Source: Patescibacteria group bacterium
Lineage (GTDB): Bacteria > Patescibacteria > Paceibacteria > UBA6257 > 2-01-FULL-56-20
Reading direction: 5' to 3'
Length of the DNA: 64,000 nucleotides
NCBI GenBank assembly: GCA_024654525.1
Contig: JANLHI010000002.1
Location: 17,620 to 81,619, forward strand
Below the pieces are notes generated by a model. It was not told where the DNA came from. It made no database searches and saw nothing but the letters and a program-made list of their open reading frames with translations. Below are positions 15,883 through 24,627 of this stretch, piece after piece (within the stretch, counting starts at the first letter, position 1; each line of letters begins with the position of its first letter). The position numbers and the translations under genes are program-made.

Positions 15883-17253
15883 TTAAATTCTTGCCAATCT
15901 TTTTTCTTTGAAAATTGGGACAACGTAAGCAATGATGGAAATAAGAAGTCCTGGAATAAATGCAAAGTTCACATTGATTGGCAAAACAATCAGAGTCGCC
16001 AAGAAGCCAAGCAATATGCTCCAATAAGCAGATTTTTCGTTTTTAACTTTCCAAACTAATCCACCCAACAATGCGGGAGCAAAAATTATTAGAACTTGAA
16101 CTGATACTATCGCAAGGGTTACAATGTCTTGCACAAAATAGGCGATAGCAAGCCCGACAAGTCCAAAAAGTGAGGCTGAAATTTTCCCGACCCTTAACAC
16201 TTCTTCCTCTGAAGCATTTTTGTATTTTGCGAGGAAAAAATCCTTAGTAATAGTGGCGGAACCAACCATAATCCCAGTATCCACAGTAGACATAATAATC
16301 GCCAAAACGCTTGCAAGCCCCAAACCAAGCAGTCCGGACGGAAGAATTTCCGCCATCAATGCAAACATCGCGCCATCAGCGTCGGCATTTGGCACAATAT
16401 GGTAAGCAAGTAATCCAACCAGAATAGCCGCACCAATCACTCCAACTTTTAGTATGCCCGACCAGTAAAAAGCAATTTTTGCGGTTCTTTCGTCAGTAGC
16501 GGCAAATACTCGTTGCCATGCATCGACTGATGTTAGGATTAATGGGAATCCAAGCAAAACGCCCGCCCAGAAAAATATCGGTCCATTGTAGTTATATAGA
16601 TTAAAAAATCCTTCAGGGAGAATAAGAAGTTCTTTAATTCCCACCAAAGCAAAACCTTTTATGAAAAGAAAGATAAAAACAGGAAACATCACAAAAAATT
16701 GAAGCGCGTCCGTATAAAAATCTCCCTTTACGCCCGCGAGAGCGGTATACAAAATAGTTATGAGAGCGACTATTAAGAGAGCGGGCGTAAAAGATAAATT
16801 CGTCGTAACATTTATCAATTGAGCGAAAGCTACAAACTGAATTCCTGTTCCAAAAAAATATGCAATTAAAACAACTAGCCGACCGATTTTTCTTGCTCTA
16901 TCCGAATATTGGTAAGCAAGATAATCTCCAAATGTATATGCTTTTTGTTCGTCGCCAAATTTTTTTATTCTTGGGGCAAGGTAGCCCATCAAGGCCCAAC
17001 CCAAAGCCGAAGCAATCATAAAAAGTACTCCGAAAGAAATCCCTGTTTGAAAACTGGCACTTGCGACGCCAAGCACCGTCCCCGCACCGACGCTTGTGGA
17101 TAACGCGGTAAAAATTAAAAAGAAAAGTGTGGTGTTTCTATTGTTCACAAAATATCCTTCCGCTCCTTCTTTTTTGCTTAAATAAAAACCCAAGCCGAGA
17201 ACGACCAACATATAAATAACGAGGACAAAAATATCAAGGGTTGATATATTCAT
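15883..17253 (-). CDS. Sodium:solute symporter family protein
   Basis: This 456-residue protein has about 13 membrane helices of the SSF fold. Landmarks are the loop GAEGYFVNNRNTTLFFLIFTALSTSVGAG, GYLAPRIKK, the VDAWQRVFAATDERTA motif and ASVLAIIMSTVDTGIMVGSATITKDFF, corresponding to the conserved TM8 Na+-site region. It would import an organic solute with sodium. It is a distant paralogue of the symporter at 12307. It stands alone, with the sigma-factor remnant downstream and a gene-poor stretch upstream. Substrate unknown. Confidence 0.88.
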   Translation of the reverse strand: MNISTLDIFVLVIYMLVVLGLGFYLSKKEGAEGYFVNNRNTTLFFLIFTALSTSVGAGTVLGVASASFQTGISFGVLFMIASALGWALMGYLAPRIKKFGDEQKAYTFGDYLAYQYSDRARKIGRLVVLIAYFFGTGIQFVAFAQLINVTTNLSFTPALLIVALITILYTALAGVKGDFYTDALQFFVMFPVFIFLFIKGFALVGIKELLILPEGFFNLYNYNGPIFFWAGVLLGFPLILTSVDAWQRVFAATDERTAKIAFYWSGILKVGVIGAAILVGLLAYHIVPNADADGAMFALMAEILPSGLLGLGLASVLAIIMSTVDTGIMVGSATITKDFFLAKYKNASEEEVLRVGKISASLFGLVGLAIAYFVQDIVTLAIVSVQVLIIFAPALLGGLVWKVKNEKSAYWSILLGFLATLIVLPINVNFAFIPGLLISIIAYVVPIFKEKRLARI

Positions 17254-17451
17254 AAAATGATAATGGCATGTTTATAAAATAAATTCTACTGGCCACTGAT
17301 TTTTTAAAAGCGAGAATGGCTCGGCAGAAAGATTCGCTATGAGAAAAATTCGCAGAAAATGAAAGGAATTTTTTTAGGGGGCGCGTGAAGCATTAATCTA
17401 TTTTGAAAATAGTGCGAGTTTGGTAAAATAAAAACACCAAAACAGAACTCG

Positions 17452-17473
17452 CGCGCCGTGTGGCGCGTTTTTT
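17452..17473 (+). terminator. Terminator-like hairpin in gene-poor stretch
   Basis: CGCGCC-GTGT-GGCGCG followed by TTTTTT. No gene ends just upstream on this strand. A TAAAAT at about 17424 suggests a short untranslated transcript might exist between, but I cannot show it. Confidence 0.6.
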
Positions 17474-17528
17474 GTGTATATGCCTTGGATTTTTTCAATA
17501 GTTGCAAATCAAATACGGATTGCTTTTT

Positions 17529-17550
17529 ATATTACAGTGTTGTGTAATAT
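17529..17550. repeat. Inverted repeat upstream of 17629 gene
   Basis: ATATTACA-N6-TGTAATAT is a perfect 8-base inverted repeat about 80 bases before the next gene. It could be an operator. The rest of 17254-17628 holds only AT-rich sequence, the terminator-like hairpin at 17452 and a CTTGTTGCG/CGCGACAAG hairpin near 17576-17597. Confidence 0.45.
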
Positions 17551-17628
17551 AACCGTCATCGGGGACTCCGGTGATTCTTGTTGCGGGTGCGCGACAAGAG
17601 GGGATTAACAATTGAAAATTGTGAGACT

Positions 17629-17850
17629 ATGAAAAAAGAATGCATTCACACAGAGAGGGATAGGACGATGGCATGGGATGCGGCGCTGTTTATCATTGGA
17701 GTAGTGGGAATTGCGCCTATCGTTGTGGTTACCAAATCTTTTCTGGGAGCAATCATCTGGATGATGGCTCTTTGGGTTTTCCGCTCATGGGCGTTACGAA
17801 AAGAAAAGACAACCTGGAAGTGGCTCACTCGCGGTTATAAGGGCAAATAG
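17629..17850 (+). CDS. Small hypothetical membrane protein
   Basis: This 73-residue protein starts MKKECIHTERDR and carries two hydrophobic segments (about 15-33 and 36-53), followed by a basic tail (RKEKTTWKWLTRGYKGK). I do not recognise a family. The start is set at ATG 17629 because its leader, AATTGTGAGACTATGAAAAAA, closely resembles that of the gene at 3484. The longer frame from 17578 has no support. It is followed by a terminator and stands alone. Function unknown. Confidence 0.6.
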   Translation: MKKECIHTERDRTMAWDAALFIIGVVGIAPIVVVTKSFLGAIIWMMALWVFRSWALRKEKTTWKWLTRGYKGK

Positions 17851-17864
17851 GAGTGACAAATTTT

Positions 17865-17910
17865 AAAAGGAGGTGGCTGGACATTCGCGTTCAACCACCT
17901 TTTCCTATTT
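17865..17910 (+). terminator. Terminator after 17629 gene
   Basis: AAAAGGAGGTGG and CCACCTTTT form a stem around a loop of about 16 bases, followed by CCTATTTT. Confidence 0.65.
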
Positions 17911-18039
17911 TAAATCCTCTCCATTTTTCCTTAAAAGAATGGTGCTACATATGTGATGAGTAAAACTAAAAATCCGAGAGCAAATGCTGATTTTATATTA
18001 ATTAATAGCGCAATCATGTTCTTTTGCTACCATATACAA

Positions 18040-18669
18040 GTGACGAAATTTATCATCGGTATTGATGAAGTGGGGCGCGGAGCGCTTGCGGGCCCGGTTG
18101 AAGTGGCGGCGGTATACACAAGGAAGGGAATAAGGATTAAGGAGAAAGGACTGGGTATGTTACGGGATTCGAAGAAGCTTACTGCAAAAAAACGCGAGCA
18201 GTGGGCTGAATATATTAAAAATAATCCAAAAATTATATTTGCAACCGCGCGCGTGTATCCGCGCGGAGTGGAGAAAATGAATATTGCTCGGGCAACGAAT
18301 GAAGCGGCGCTTCGGGCATATGAGAAGCTTGTTGCAAATAACGAATTGCGAATAGCGAATTTCGCAGTGTTTCTGGATGGCGGGCTTTACCTTGGGAATG
18401 GATGTCAGCCGAAAAATGCGAAGACAGTGGTCCGAGGTGATGAAAAATTCATCGCAGTGAAGCTGGCTTCGATTATGGCAAAGGTTTCGAGGGATCGATA
18501 TATGACAAGGCTTGATATGAGATACCCGCAGTATGGGTTTGCGGTGCATAAAGGATATGGCACGAAAGCGCATATTGCCGCGTTAAAGAAATACGGGGTG
18601 AGTACGACGCACCGATTGACGTTTCTCAAGAAATACCCTACTATGCAACAAGTGATAAGGAAAAAGTAG
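18040..18669 (+). CDS. rnhB: Ribonuclease HII
   Basis: This 209-residue enzyme removes RNA from RNA-DNA hybrids and single ribonucleotides in DNA. Catalytic residues are visible in IIGIDEVGRGALAGPV (Asp, Glu), in FLDGG (Asp) and near AVKLASIMAKVSRDRYM (Asp). LRDSKKLTAKKRE is also typical, as is the C-terminal HKGYGTKAHIAALKKYG. The start is set at GTG 18040 (MTKFIIGID), which matches family length and lies 6 bases after TACCAT. ATGs at 18016 and 17953 would add 8 or 29 residues. It opens a housekeeping block running to tRNA-Ala. Confidence 0.93.
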   Translation: MTKFIIGIDEVGRGALAGPVEVAAVYTRKGIRIKEKGLGMLRDSKKLTAKKREQWAEYIKNNPKIIFATARVYPRGVEKMNIARATNEAALRAYEKLVANNELRIANFAVFLDGGLYLGNGCQPKNAKTVVRGDEKFIAVKLASIMAKVSRDRYMTRLDMRYPQYGFAVHKGYGTKAHIAALKKYGVSTTHRLTFLKKYPTMQQVIRKK

Positions 18670-18705
18670 CAGGTTGTGATTTCTGCTGTATCACTTTTTA
18701 ACTCT

Positions 18706-18858
18706 ATGGGAGGCGTTCCAACAAAACATCATAGTAAAGGGAAAGTAGGCCGGAGACGGTCTCATTTGGCGCTCAAGAAAAAGAAGATTCTTGTATGCGC
18801 GTCATGCAAAGGCCCCAAGCTTACTCACCGAACGTGCAAGCAGTGTGGAAAGAAATAG
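18706..18858 (+). CDS. rpmF: 50S ribosomal protein L32
   Basis: This 50-residue protein starts MGGVPTKHHSKGKVGRRRSH, matching the N-terminus of L32. It ends with a zinc-binding pattern CASC-X9-CKQC, so it is the zinc-containing form. The frame opens earlier at 18676, but the ATG at 18706 gives the family start. It follows rnhB by 36 bases and precedes nusB. L32 often neighbours fatty-acid genes in other bacteria; those are absent here. Confidence 0.92.
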   Translation: MGGVPTKHHSKGKVGRRRSHLALKKKKILVCASCKGPKLTHRTCKQCGKK

Positions 18859-18863
18859 AAGAA

Positions 18864-18930
18864 GTTCAAATTTCAAAATTCAAAAATGAAAATTAAAGTG
18901 TTTGCGGAGCACGCTCATCCATTTTGCACT
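18864..18930. repeat. Dispersed intergenic repeat, copy 2
   Basis: AAGTTCAAATTTCAAAATTC-type sequence followed by AAAGTGTTTGCGGAGCACGC and ending GCACTTT. It resembles 7903-7968 in order and sequence. Hairpin-forming ends AAAGTG and GCACTTT are visible. Confidence 0.55.
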
Positions 18931-18957
18931 TTGATGTTTCCGTTTTAAACTTTCATT

Positions 18958-19443
18958 ATGGCTACTCGGCACCTTGTAAGAACAGTGATTCTCCAGTCCC
19001 TTTATGAATGGGATTTTTATCATAAAGAGAAGGATATTATTGCGATTCTTGAGAGAAATCTCCAAGAATTCGCGTCGGGCATAGACGAGCCCGATTTTGC
19101 GTGGAGAATTTTAAAAGGTCTCGTGGAGCATTTGCGCGAGATAGACGAAATAATTGTGCGTGTTGCGCCAGAATGGCCTCTTGATAAAGTTGCCATAATT
19201 GACAGGAATATTCTTCGAATAGGGCTTTACGAATTGATGTACGCGAATCCCGAAGAAGTACCTCCCAAAGTCGCTATTAATGAAGCGATTGAAGTTGCAA
19301 AAAATTACGGCGGTCCAAGCTCTGCGCGATTTGTAAACGGCGTATTGGGTACGGTCTATCGCGAGGTGCAAGCGAAGCGCGGTGATGTGGTTTCCGAAGT
19401 ACCTGTCGCGCCGAAACGTAAGAAACGGAAAGATGCAAAATAG
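18958..19443 (+). CDS. nusB: Transcription antitermination factor NusB
   Basis: This 161-residue protein matches NusB, which with NusE (S10) binds boxA RNA and promotes full-length rRNA transcription. Landmarks are the N-terminal RHLVRTVILQSLYEWDF and the central VAIIDRNILRIGLYELMY, plus PPKVAINEAIEVAKNYGGPSS and FVNGVLG. The last 20 residues are a basic tail beyond the usual end. It overlaps the rnc start by 11 bases, so the two are translated from one mRNA. A TAAACT box (18946-18951) ends 6 bases before the ATG. Confidence 0.95.
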   Translation: MATRHLVRTVILQSLYEWDFYHKEKDIIAILERNLQEFASGIDEPDFAWRILKGLVEHLREIDEIIVRVAPEWPLDKVAIIDRNILRIGLYELMYANPEEVPPKVAINEAIEVAKNYGGPSSARFVNGVLGTVYREVQAKRGDVVSEVPVAPKRKKRKDAK

Positions 19444-20128
19444 TCCCGATACACAAGCTCTCGAAACAGCAATTGGCGTTCCAATCGGGAACGTTGATTT
19501 ATACTACGCGGCGCTCACGCATCGTTCCTATTTAAATGAAGAACCTCATTGGCCTCATGGGCATAACGAACGGCTGGAGTATCTTGGAGATGCGGTGTTG
19601 GAGCTTGTGGTGAGCGAGGATCTCTATTTAAAATTTCCCGATGATCCGGAAGGGAAACTTACACTTCTTCGCGCGGCGCTCGTAAACTACCAATTTCTTG
19701 CACGCGTGGCGGAAGATATCAATCTTAACAGCTTTCTCCTTATGTCGCGTGGTGAAAACAGAGATGTAGGAAAGGCGCGCGAAGTTATTTTGGCGAACGC
19801 GATGGAAGCGCTTATCGGCGCAATTTATCTTGACCAAGGGCTTGGTGAAGCAAAAAAATTCATTGATCGTTTCGTCATGGTAAGTCTTGGTGAGATTGTG
19901 AGAAATGGAAGTTATAAAGATGCGAAAAGTGAGCTTCAAGAACTGATTCAAGAAAAGAAAAAAGTAACTCCTTCATATCGGGTACTTGATGAAAACGGCC
20001 CTGCGCATAAAAGAACATTCCGAATAGGAGTGTATTTTGGTGAAGATCTTATTGCCGAAGGAGAAGGACTGTCAAAGCAAGAGGGAGAGGTTGAAGCGGC
20101 GCGAAAAGCGTTAGAGAAGGTGAGATAG
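19433..20128 (+). CDS. rnc: Ribonuclease III
   Basis: This 231-residue enzyme cleaves double-stranded RNA, including rRNA precursors. The catalytic signature NERLEYLGDAVLELVVSE is intact, with the second acidic site in ANAMEALIGAIYLDQG. The C-terminal double-stranded RNA-binding domain starts near residue 157 (DAKSELQELIQEKK) and ends KQEGEVEAARKALEKV. The start at ATG 19433 overlaps nusB; the longer frame from 19382 lies inside nusB. RNase III would be the natural enzyme to excise the 16S insertions, which form long stems. Confidence 0.96.
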   Translation: MQNSPDTQALETAIGVPIGNVDLYYAALTHRSYLNEEPHWPHGHNERLEYLGDAVLELVVSEDLYLKFPDDPEGKLTLLRAALVNYQFLARVAEDINLNSFLLMSRGENRDVGKAREVILANAMEALIGAIYLDQGLGEAKKFIDRFVMVSLGEIVRNGSYKDAKSELQELIQEKKKVTPSYRVLDENGPAHKRTFRIGVYFGEDLIAEGEGLSKQEGEVEAARKALEKVR

Positions 20129-20252
20129 TGAGACATTCAAAAAATAAATTCCCAATGGTATATTAGTGCTAAAGTTCAAATTGTTACGGGTGGTCTTTTG
20201 GAGTTTTGAAATTGGTTTAATAGGTAAGCGTTGAAGTTTGGATTTTCCTACC

Positions 20253-22475
20253 ATGCATTTACTTAAGCGTCTTGAACTAAATGGTTTTAAATCGTTTGCG
20301 GGAAAGACCGTGCTTGATTTTCCGAACGGTATTACTGCGATTGTTGGGCCGAACGGTTCGGGAAAGTCGAATGTGGTTGATGCAATTCGATGGCTTCTCG
20401 GTGAGCGTGACGCAAAACACCTTCGTGGTGGGAAAGTGGAAGATCTGATTTTTGCGGGAACTCCGGATCGCCCGCGTGCGGGACTTGCACAGGCGAGTCT
20501 GCATTTCGATAACGAGAAAAAGTTTTTTCCGCTTGATACTGCGGAAGTCACGGTAAGCCGAGAAGTTGCTCGTGACGGAACAAGTAAATATTTTTTGAAT
20601 AAAGCGGAGGTGTTGTTGCGCGATCTTGTGGATTTTTTTGCACAGGCACGTTTGGGAAGTCGGGGAATCGTGGTGGTAACGCAGGGGAATAGCGATCTTT
20701 TTATACGTGCCGAGCCGAAAGTCCGACGCGAGATGATTGAGGAAATTTTGGGTCTTCGCGAATACCAGATTAAAAAAGCGGATGCGGAACGCCGTCTTGG
20801 ACAAAGCGAGGATAATTTACGCAAGGCACACGCGCTTATTGATGAGATTCTTCCTCATCTCCGCTCGTTGCGCAGACAGGCAACACGATGGGAAAAGAGA
20901 GGTGCGTGTGAAGAAGAACTTCGTACGCTCGAGAATCACTATTTCGGAGAGTCGTGGAAAGACATTGCAGTGCAATCGTCTGTGCTCGAGGAAGAGATGA
21001 AACAGCATAATGTGCGGGGAGAAACGTTGCAACGCGAGCTTTCTGATGCCGAAAAAAAAGAAAAAGATATCGAGAAAAGTCAGCCGGAGGAAAGAAAGGA
21101 ACTCGCTTCATTGCGCGAAGAAATGCGCGCTATTCTCGAGAAGAAAAGCATAATGGAAAAAAATGTGGCGCGTCTTGAAGCGCAAGCGGAAATTGTGTCT
21201 CATGACGAATCGGATGATGAATTTCTTCCTTCCGGGGAGATAATGAAAGTGGTACAGCGAGTGCGTGACATGTTACTTGCGGCAGAAGATGCCGATGTAG
21301 AGGCATTGCAGACCACAATCCAATCCGCGCTTGATGAATTCGAGACGCTGTTTGCAAGTCATGTAAAGAAGAAAAAACCGGCAACAGATGCGCCGTCGAA
21401 TGTAATGCACGAAGAATTGCAAAAGGTTACGGATGCGCTTTCGGTACTCAGTAAGGAACTCAATGCATTTCGCGCAAAAGAGCAGGAACTTGAAAAAGGA
21501 CAAGAGGATTTTTATAAGATATTCACTGCGGCAGTGCGCGAAGTGGAACGTATTCGCAAAGAACTGCATGCATGGGAGGCGGTGCGTCAGGATAAACTTC
21601 TTCGCAAAGAACGCCATACTTTCCAGCGCGAAGAATTGCGCCGTCAGATGTGGCAAGCAGGGAGAAAGCCCGAAGAGTTTGACGGTGGGGAAAAAGTGGA
21701 GAATATGACATATAGCCGAGATGAAGCGGAAAGAAAAATGTTGCGTTTGCGCGGAGAACTTGCGGCAATCGGCGAGATTGACGAGGCGGTGATGAAAGAA
21801 GCGAAAGAGACGGAATCGCGGTATGAATTTTTGACGCATGAAGCGGAAGATCTGAAAAAAGCGGTGGGCGATTTAAGGAATCTTATTCGCGAACTTTCGG
21901 ATAAAATACGAACGGAATTCGGTGGCGCACTCCACACCATCAATGACGAGTTCAAAAAGTTTTTTGGATTAATGTTTGACGGGGGAAGCGCGAAATTAAA
22001 AATCCAAAAACAAAAACTTAAAAGTTATTCTGAGAAAGAAGAGAGTCAGACCGGCAATTCTGAAAGCAAGGAGTCGGAATCAGGACTTCACCCCGGGGAG
22101 TTTATCGAAGAGGATCAGGAAGAGGGAATTGAGATTGAGTTTAAGCTCCCTCGAAAACGGGCAAATTCACTTGATGTACTCTCGGGCGGTGAGCGAAGTT
22201 TGGTGGGACTTGCCGCGCTTTTTGCGCTGATTTCAGTGAGCCCCCCGCCATTTTTAGTGCTCGATGAAATTGATGCCGCGCTTGATGAGCGAAATGCGCG
22301 TCGTTTCGCCGATTTACTCAAGGAGTTTGCACGAAAGACGCAATTTATCGTAGTAACGCACAACCGTGCAACCATGGAGTCTGCAAACGTACTTTATGGG
22401 GTAACACTTGGTCCCGATGGCACCTCGAAAGTGCTTTCGTTATCGCTTGAAAAAGGAGTAGCGCAAGTTTCATGA
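20253..22475 (+). CDS. smc: SMC-family chromosome segregation ATPase, short
   Basis: This 740-residue ATPase has the SMC head halves at both ends: Walker A GPNGSGKSN near residue 30, and the C-terminal signature LSGGERSLVGLAAL with Walker B FLVLDEIDAALDERN. It condenses and segregates DNA. It is far shorter than the usual 1,100-1,200 residues: the coiled coils are reduced, and between them (about residues 320-385) I see no hinge domain with its glycine motif, only LPSGEIMKVVQRVRDML followed by a short linker. A low-complexity acidic and Ser/Glu insertion precedes the C-terminal head. No scpA or scpB gene is in the window. It overlaps uppS by 4 bases. The start is ATG 20253. Confidence 0.92.
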   Translation: MHLLKRLELNGFKSFAGKTVLDFPNGITAIVGPNGSGKSNVVDAIRWLLGERDAKHLRGGKVEDLIFAGTPDRPRAGLAQASLHFDNEKKFFPLDTAEVTVSREVARDGTSKYFLNKAEVLLRDLVDFFAQARLGSRGIVVVTQGNSDLFIRAEPKVRREMIEEILGLREYQIKKADAERRLGQSEDNLRKAHALIDEILPHLRSLRRQATRWEKRGACEEELRTLENHYFGESWKDIAVQSSVLEEEMKQHNVRGETLQRELSDAEKKEKDIEKSQPEERKELASLREEMRAILEKKSIMEKNVARLEAQAEIVSHDESDDEFLPSGEIMKVVQRVRDMLLAAEDADVEALQTTIQSALDEFETLFASHVKKKKPATDAPSNVMHEELQKVTDALSVLSKELNAFRAKEQELEKGQEDFYKIFTAAVREVERIRKELHAWEAVRQDKLLRKERHTFQREELRRQMWQAGRKPEEFDGGEKVENMTYSRDEAERKMLRLRGELAAIGEIDEAVMKEAKETESRYEFLTHEAEDLKKAVGDLRNLIRELSDKIRTEFGGALHTINDEFKKFFGLMFDGGSAKLKIQKQKLKSYSEKEESQTGNSESKESESGLHPGEFIEEDQEEGIEIEFKLPRKRANSLDVLSGGERSLVGLAALFALISVSPPPFLVLDEIDAALDERNARRFADLLKEFARKTQFIVVTHNRATMESANVLYGVTLGPDGTSKVLSLSLEKGVAQVS

Positions 22476-23176
22476 ATATTCCGCGACATATTCTCATTAT
22501 TCCCGATGGCAATCGTAGATGGGCGCGCGCGAAAAATAAACCCGCGCATATGGGGCATCTTGAGGGCGTGCGAATTACCGGCGCGATATTGAAAGAAACG
22601 CTGAATCTTGGAGTAACCACAATCACTATATGGGGCGCTTCGGAAAAAAACCTCACCAAACGTTCGCGACAGGAAGTTGCGTTTCTTGGAAAAATATTCA
22701 AAATTTATTTCACAAAACTTCTGAAAGAATCTGATCTGGAAAAATATGATGTACGTATTCGTGCGCTTGGGAAATGGAAAGAGCTTTTGCCTCAATCGGT
22801 TTCTGCCACGGTACAAAAATGCATTGATACCACAAAAACACACAAAACTCGCTCGCTCACATTCCTTCTTGGTTACAATGGTAAGGATGAAATGAGAAAT
22901 GCGATAGCGGATATTGCGGCGGAAAAGCTCAAGAATCCAAAGATAAAAATCAGGGAAGATGACATTAAAAAGTATCTTTGGACAAAGGATTTACCGCCGG
23001 TGGATTTAGTAATTCGTACGGGAGGAGAACCGCATCTTTCCACAGGAGTAATGATGTGGGATATTGCCGATGCGCGATTTTATTTCACCGAAACATTTTG
23101 GCCCGCATTCACGCCAAAAGAATTAAGAAAAGCGGTGGATGAGTACTCGCGTCTTGAAAAGCGTGATGGCGCGTGA
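22472..23176 (+). CDS. uppS: Isoprenyl (undecaprenyl) diphosphate synthase
   Basis: This 234-residue cis-prenyltransferase makes the C55 lipid carrier for cell wall polymers. Landmarks are IIPDGNRRWARAKN (catalytic Asp and phosphate-binding region), GHLEGVRITGAIL, YNGKDEM, and LVIRTGGEPHLSTGVMMWDIAD. The C-terminal block has diverged (PHLSTGVMMW rather than RLSNFLLWQ), but the arginine and glutamate contacts are kept. It overlaps the smc stop with ATGA, so translation is coupled. Product length cannot be told. Confidence 0.92.
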   Translation: MNIPRHILIIPDGNRRWARAKNKPAHMGHLEGVRITGAILKETLNLGVTTITIWGASEKNLTKRSRQEVAFLGKIFKIYFTKLLKESDLEKYDVRIRALGKWKELLPQSVSATVQKCIDTTKTHKTRSLTFLLGYNGKDEMRNAIADIAAEKLKNPKIKIREDDIKKYLWTKDLPPVDLVIRTGGEPHLSTGVMMWDIADARFYFTETFWPAFTPKELRKAVDEYSRLEKRDGA

Positions 23177-23221
23177 GTTGCGAAAGTGTTCTTTTTGGCT
23201 ACAATGTGAGCGGTAGAGAAA

Positions 23222-23295
23222 GGGCCCATAGTTAAGTGGTATAACGGCGCATTCGCATTGCGCAGGCGGGAGTTCGATTCTCCCTGGGTCCACCA
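23222..23295 (+). tRNA. tRNA-Ala (CGC anticodon)
   Basis: A 74-base tRNA including encoded CCA. Acceptor GGGCCCA pairs with TGGGTCC, and the third pair is G-U, the identity mark of alanine tRNAs. The anticodon loop TTCGCAT gives CGC, and the T-arm is GCGGGAGTTCGATTCTCCC-like. Confidence 0.95.
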
Positions 23296-23403
23296 AATGA
23301 TAATTTTCGAGAGCGTTGTGCTGATTTAATTCGTAAACTAGGCCTAATTTGGCAGTTCTAATTTGTATCACTACTGAAAAGCCACGTGTTATCCACACTT
23401 CAG

Positions 23404-23478
23404 GTTTGTTTATATTACTTGACCTGATGTAAGCAAAGGAGTATACTTTGTTTACATTGATAAAAAGATGTAAGCAAA
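23404..23478 (+). promoter_or_regulatory. Promoter and probable operator of the Fic gene
   Basis: TTGACC (23419-23424), 17 bases, TATACT (23442-23447). TGTAAGCAAA (23428-23437) and its reverse complement-like TTTGTTTACA (23447-23456) flank the -10 box. A further TGTAAGCAAA (23469-23478) abuts the start codon, and TTTGTTTATA lies at 23405. Four half-sites suggest a repressor, possibly the Fic protein itself through its C-terminal winged-helix region. Confidence 0.75.
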
Positions 23479-23479
23479 C

Positions 23480-24622
23480 ATGAAATCACTAGATATCGGC
23501 CAGTTAAAAGATCAAAAAGAAGGCTTTAAAGCTTTCGTTCCCAACCCTTTTCCTCCAAAGGGCGGTTTTGAGTTTGACCCGAAAATTCTGAAGAAAAGCG
23601 ACGAGGCGACGCGCCTCTTGGGTAAACTCGACGGTATCACCAAACTCCTTCCCGATGTCGATTTTTTCTTGAGTATGTACCTGCGCAAGGACGCCGCATC
23701 ATCAAGTCAAATCGAAGGGACGATGGCCACGATGATTGACGCCATCGAAGCCGAAGTCCAAGCAAGCGCGAATATTCCGGAAGATGTTGATGACATTCTG
23801 CATTACATCAAGGCGCTGAACTACGGGATGAAGCGCGTACAGCAAGACGACTTTCCGATGGCTCTCCGTTTTGTAAGAGAGTTACATAAGCAATTGATGG
23901 ACAAGGCTCGAACGACTCATTATTCCGACCCAGGAGAATTCAGAAAATCACAGAACTGGATTGGTGGTACTCGTCCTGACAATGCACGCTTCGTGCCTCC
24001 CCCTGTCGAAGAAATGCATGTTGCCTTGAATGATCTTGAGAAATTTATGCATTCGAGTGATGACATTCTCACGATCATCAAAGCGGCGCTTATACACGCG
24101 CAATTCGAAACGATTCACCCATTTCTCGATGGTAACGGTAGAACCGGTCGTATGCTCATAACGTTCTATCTTTGGAAAGAAGGTTATCTGGAGAAACCGG
24201 CATTGTTCCTGTCCTCCTACTTCAAGAAGCATCAAAAAGTCTATTACGAAAGACTGTTCGGCTATCACTTTGGAAGTGTTTCCGATTGGGTAGATTTCTT
24301 TCTTGATGGTGTCATTGAGATCGCCGGTGAGGCAATCGACATTGTCGGAAAGATCACGACACTTCGTGAAAAAGACATGCTCAAAGTACAGACTCTCGGC
24401 AAACGCTCGTCAGAGAGCGCGGCTTTGGTATTGCCAAAACTTTACGAACAGCCGATCGTCAACGTTGCGACGGTTCAAAAATGGACCGGTTTTTCCCGAG
24501 TTGGCTCCCAGTCGGTGATCAATCGATTTATCGAGATGGGTATCCTTACTCCCAAGGATAAGGATAAGAAATACGGGCAATCGTATATCTATAAAAAATA
24601 CATAGATATATTTGCTGAATAA
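23480..24622 (+). CDS. Fic-family protein with built-in inhibitory helix
   Basis: This 380-residue protein is of the Fic type, which usually transfers AMP from ATP to Ser, Thr or Tyr of target proteins. The N-terminal Fic_N domain includes SSSQIEGT (about residues 74-81), fitting the (S/T)xxxE(G/N) inhibitory motif. The catalytic motif HPFLDGNGRTGR is complete (213-224) with the general-base histidine. The C-terminal part (about 300-380), with VATVQKWTGFSRVGSQSVINRF, looks like a winged helix, so it may bind the operator half-sites before the gene. It opens the accessory region. Target unknown. Confidence 0.93.
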   Translation: MKSLDIGQLKDQKEGFKAFVPNPFPPKGGFEFDPKILKKSDEATRLLGKLDGITKLLPDVDFFLSMYLRKDAASSSQIEGTMATMIDAIEAEVQASANIPEDVDDILHYIKALNYGMKRVQQDDFPMALRFVRELHKQLMDKARTTHYSDPGEFRKSQNWIGGTRPDNARFVPPPVEEMHVALNDLEKFMHSSDDILTIIKAALIHAQFETIHPFLDGNGRTGRMLITFYLWKEGYLEKPALFLSSYFKKHQKVYYERLFGYHFGSVSDWVDFFLDGVIEIAGEAIDIVGKITTLREKDMLKVQTLGKRSSESAALVLPKLYEQPIVNVATVQKWTGFSRVGSQSVINRFIEMGILTPKDKDKKYGQSYIYKKYIDIFAE

Positions 24623-24627
24623 TTCAG

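Noticed and set aside
20111..20824. Minus-strand frame of 237 codons opposite smc
   Set aside because: Shadow of the smc reading frame; low-complexity Ser/Arg-rich product with no family features.
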